From Petrolisthes cinctipes (lineage: Eukaryota; Arthropoda; Malacostraca; Decapoda; Porcellanidae): 64,000 nucleotides of DNA. This document shows, one piece after another, positions 59,592 through 64,000 of this stretch. Where the stretch lies: NCBI GenBank assembly GCA_033782935.1, contig JAWQEG010000717.1, positions 1,612,001 to 1,676,000 on the forward strand. Direction: 5' to 3'. The translations under genes were made by a program, and so were the position numbers. A model generated the notes under the pieces. That model did no database searches and was not told where the DNA came from. It saw only the letters and a program-made list of their open reading frames with translations. The first letter of the stretch is position 1; each line of letters opens with the position of its first letter.

Positions 59592-62500
59592 TGCATGCAT
59601 AATCAGTACCCGTTTATATCTCAAATTCAGGCTCAAAACACTTGAAAATTCGAAATTTTGGGGTCCAAGAAGCGATCTGTACATGCCTACTCCGTATTAG
59701 ACTATTTTCAAAATACAGGCACAAAATATGCTTAAAATCGATATTTTAGGTGCCAAAAGTCAAAATGTGCATACATCTTCTGCACTCGTTTATATCTCAA
59801 ATTCGGTATTTAGGAGGCCCAGAAGCGATCTGTACATGCCTACTCAGTGCTAGAGTATTTTCAAAATATAGGCCAAAATCATGCTAATAATCGATATTTT
59901 AGGTGCCCAAAGTCAATGTATCAAATTCTGGCCCAAAACACCCGAAAATTCGATATTTTGGGGTCCCAGAAGCGTTCTGTACATGCCTACTCCGTGTTAG
60001 AGTATTTTAAAATTACAGGCCCAATAAATACTGAAAATCGATCGCTTAGGTGCCCAAAAGTCGATATGTGCATGCATCTTCAGTACCCGTTTATATCTCA
60101 AATTCAGGCTCCAAACACCCGAAAATTCGATATTTTGGGGTCCTAGAAGCGATCTGTACATGCCTACTCAGATAAAAGCCCATAACATGCTGAAAATCGA
60201 TATTTTAGGTGCCCAAAGTCATTATGTGTAAGCATCTTCTGCACCCGTTTATATTCCAAATTCAACCTCAAAACACCCGAAAATTCGATTGTTTTTGGTC
60301 TTAGAAGCGATCTGTACATGGCTACTCAGTGCTAGAATGTTTTTTATATATAGGCTCAAAACATGCTAAAAATCGATATTTTAAGTGTCCAAAGTCGATA
60401 TGTGCATGCATCTTCTGTATCTGTTTATATCTCAAATTCTGGCTCAAAACACCCGAAAATTCGGTTTTTGTGGGTCCTAAGAGCGATCTGTACATGCCTA
60501 ATCCTTGTTAGAATGTTTTCAAGATACAGACCCAAAACATGCTCAAAATCGATATTTTAGGTGCCCAAAAATCGATATGTGCATGCATCTTCAGTACCCG
60601 TTTATATCTCAAATTCAGGCTCAAAACACCCAAAAATTCGATATTCTGTGGTCCCAAAAGCGATCTGTACATGCCTAGTCCGTGTTAGAGTATTTTCAAA
60701 ATACAGGCCCAAAACATGCTGAAAATCGATATTTTAGGTGCCCAAAGTCAAAATGTGCATGCATCTTTTGTACCCATTTATATCTCAAATTCAGGCTCAA
60801 AACACCCGAAAATTAGATATTTTGGGGTCCCAGAAGCGATCTGTACATACCTACTCAGTGCTAGAATATTTTAAAAATATAAGCCCAAAACATGCTAAAA
60901 ATCGATATTTTAGGTGCTCTAAGTCGATATCCCAAATTGAGGCCCAAAACACCCGAAAATTCGATATTTTGGGGTCCCAGAAGCGATCTGTACCTGCCTA
61001 CTCAGTGCTAGAATGTTTTCAAAATATAGGCTCAAAACATGCTAAAAATCAATATTTTAAGTGTCCAAAGTCGATATGTGCATGCATCTTCTGTACCCGT
61101 TTATATCTCTAATTCAGGCTCAACACACCCGAAAATTCGGTATTTTTGGGTCCTAGAAGCGATCTGTACATGCCTACTCCTAGTTAGAATGTTTTCGAGA
61201 TACAGACCCAAAACATGCTCAAAATCGAAATTTTAGGTGCCCAAAAGTCGATATGTGCATGCATCTTCAGTACCCGTTTATATCTCAAATTCAGGCTCCA
61301 AACACCCAAAAATTCGATATTTTGTGGTCCCAGAAGCGATCTCTACATGCCAACTCCGTGTTAGAGTATTTGCAAATTACAGGCACAAAACATGCTGAAA
61401 ATCGATATTTTAGGTGCCCAAAGTCAAAATGTGCATACATCTTCTGTACCCGTTTATATCTCAAATTCTGGCTCAAAACACCCGAAAATTCGATATTTAG
61501 GGGGCCCAGAAGCGATCCGTACATGCCTACTCAGTGCTAGAGTATTTTCAAAATATAGGCCAAAAACATGCTAATAATCGATATTTTAGGTGCCCAAAGT
61601 CGATGTATCAAATTCAGGCCAAAAAGACCCGAAAATTCGATATTTTGGGGTCCCAGAAGCGATCTGTACATGTCTACTCCGTGTTAGAGTATTTTAAAAT
61701 TACAGGCCCAATAAATACTGAATATCGATCTTTTAGGTGCCCAAAAGTCGATATGTGCATGCATCTTCAGTACCCGTTTATATCTCAAATTCAGGCTTCA
61801 AACACCCGAAAATTCGATATTTTGGGGTCCTAGAAGCGATCTGTACATGCCTACTCAGATAAAAGCCCAAAACATGCTGAAAAGCGATATTTTAGGTGAA
61901 TAAAGTCAATATGTGTAAGCATCTTCTGCACCCGTTTATATTCCAAATTCAACATAAAACACCCGAAAATTCGATATTTTTTGGTCTTAGAAGCGATCTG
62001 TACATGGCTAATCAGTGCTAGAATGTTTTTTAAATATAGGCTCAAAACATGCTAAAAATCGATATTTTGCGTGCCCAAAGTCGATATGTGTATGCATCTT
62101 CCGTACCCGTTTATAACTCAAATCCAGGCTCAAAACACACGAAAATTCGATATTTTTGGGTCCCGGAAGCGATCTGTATATGCCTACTCAGTGCTAAAAA
62201 AAATTTAAAATATAGGCCCAAAACATGCTGAAAATCGATATTTTGGGTGCCCAAAGTCGATATGTGCATGCATCTTCTATACCCGTTTATATCTCAAATT
62301 CAGGCTCAGAATACCCGAAAATTAAATATTTTTGGGTCCCAGAAGCGATCTGTACATGCCTACTCAGTGCTAGAATATTTTCAAAATATAGGCCCAAAAC
62401 ATGCTAAAAATCGATATTTTGGGTGCCCAAAGTCGATATGTGCATGCATCTTCTGTACCCGTTTATATCTCAAATTGAGGCTCAAAACACCCGAAAATTC

Positions 62501-64000
62501 GATATTTTTGGGTCCCAGAAGCGATCTGTACATGCATACTTATTGCTAGAATATTATTTAATTATAGGACCAAAACATGCTAAAAATCTATATTTTGGGT
62601 GCCCAAAGTCGATATGTGCATGCATCTTCTGTACCCGTTTATATCTCAAATTGAGGCTGAAAACACCCGAAAATTCGATGTTTTTGGGTCCCAGAAGCGA
62701 TCTGTACATGTTTACTCATTGCTTGAATATTTTCAAAATACAGACCTAAAACATGCTGAAAATCGATATTTTAAGTGCCCAAAGTCAATATGTGCATGCA
62801 TCTTCTGTACCCGTTTATATCTCAAATACAGGCTCAAAACACCCGAAAATTCGATATTTTTGGGTCCCAGTAGCGATCTGTACATGACTACTCCTTGCTA
62901 GAATGTTTTCAAAATACAGACCCAAAACATGCTGAAAATAGATATTTGATGTGCAAAAAGTCGATATGTTCATGCATCTTCAGTACCCGTTTATATCTCA
63001 AATTCAGGCTCAAAACACCCGAAAATTCAATATTTTTGGGTCCCAGAAGCGATTTCTACATGCCTACTAAGTGCTAGAATATTTTCAAAATATAGGCCCA
63101 AAACATGCTAAAAATCGATATTTTATGTGCCCAAAGTCGATATGTGCATGCATCTTCTGTACCCGTTTATATCACAAGTTCAGTGTCAAAACACCCGAAA
63201 ATTCGATATTTTTGTGTCCCAGAAGCGATCTGTACATGCCTACTCCGTATTAGAGTTTTTTTAAAATATAGGCCCAAAACATGCTAAAAATCGATATTTA
63301 AGGTGCCCAAAGTTGATATGTGCATGTATCTTCTGTACCCGTTTATATTTCAAATTCAGGCTCAAAACACCCGAAAATTCGATATTTTTGTGTCCCAGAA
63401 TCGATCTGTACATGCCTACTCCGTGTTAGAGTATTTTCAAAATACAGGCCCAAAAAATGCTGAAAATCGATATTTTAGGTGCCCAAAGTTAATATGTGTA
63501 TGCATCTTCTGTACAAGTTTATATCCATAATTTAGGCTCAAAACACCCAAAAATTCAATATTTTGGGGTCCCAGAAGCGATCTGTACATGCCTACTTAGT
63601 GCTAGAATGTTTTCAAAATATTGTCTCAAAACATGCTAATAATCGATATTATAGGTGCACAAAGTTGATATGTGAATGCATCTTCAGTACCCGTTTATAT
63701 CCCAAATTCAGGCTCAAAACACCCGAAAATTCGATATTTTTGAGTCCCAGAAGCGATCTGTACATGCCTATTCAGTGTTATAATTTTTTTCAAAATATAG
63801 GTTCAAAACATGCTAAAAATCGATATTATAGGTGTCCAAAGTCGATATGTGCATGCATATTCTGTACCCGTTTATATCACAAATTCAGGCTCAAAACACC
63901 CGAAAATTCGATATTTTTGTGTCCTATTAGCGATCTGTACATGCCTACTCCGTGTTAGAGTATTTTAAAAATACAGGCCAAAAACATGATATAAATCGAT
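59592..64000 (+). repeat. 176-bp satellite array, + orientation (right edge)
   Basis: Satellite resumes as TGCATGCATAATCAGTACCCG and continues past the window. It begins with mixed 176-, 158- and 147-bp monomers. From about 62040 it becomes a plain run of 176-bp monomers (equivalent points at 62049, 62225 and 62401, and at 62895 and 63071) without the shortened forms. No gene is seen. Confidence 0.95.

Overview
The window looks like heterochromatin from a eukaryotic, probably animal, genome. About 55 kb is one AT-rich satellite family with a 176-bp monomer, roughly 320 monomers in all. Two retroelements interrupt it: a complete-looking DIRS1-type tyrosine-recombinase retrotransposon at 28685-36112, and a 5'-truncated LINE fragment at about 58406-59591. 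No host gene, tRNA, rRNA or CRISPR array is supported. The LINE reverse transcriptase resembles Jockey-type RTs common in arthropods, and DIRS1-like elements are known to be common in decapod crustaceans. An arthropod, possibly a crustacean, is therefore my best inference, but it is not proven.

Layout: (1) 1-16784, satellite in + orientation, with a trimeric higher-order repeat of about 500 bp and several kilobase-scale duplications; (2) an inversion junction at 16741-16785; (3) 16785-28684, satellite in - orientation; (4) the DIRS element, 7428 bp; (5) 36113-57859, satellite in - orientation, with nested duplications of 0.8-4.4 kb; (6) a second inversion junction at 57859-57863; (7) 57863-58405, + satellite; (8) the LINE fragment on the - strand with its poly(A) tail at the low-coordinate end; (9) 59592-64000, + satellite, ending in a run of regular 176-bp monomers.

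The DIRS element has the full architecture of its class. It has inverted terminal repeats, an internal complementary region that is the exact reverse complement of the two outer ends joined together, a gag-like ORF1, an ORF2 with reverse transcriptase and RNase H, and a tyrosine recombinase gene overlapping the end of ORF2. It replaced nothing and duplicated nothing at its target. A paralogous empty site at about 47183-47803 aligns without gaps to both flanks. Its genes appear to be split by three or four GT-AG introns whose removal restores reading frame each time. ORF2 carries two compensating 1-bp frameshifts, so this copy is probably not autonomous unless these are sequencing errors.

The most interesting observations are the intron-bearing DIRS element with its empty site, the single 41-kb inversion whose reversal restores satellite register at both ends, and the origin of the 176-bp monomer as a diverged dimer of an 88-bp unit.
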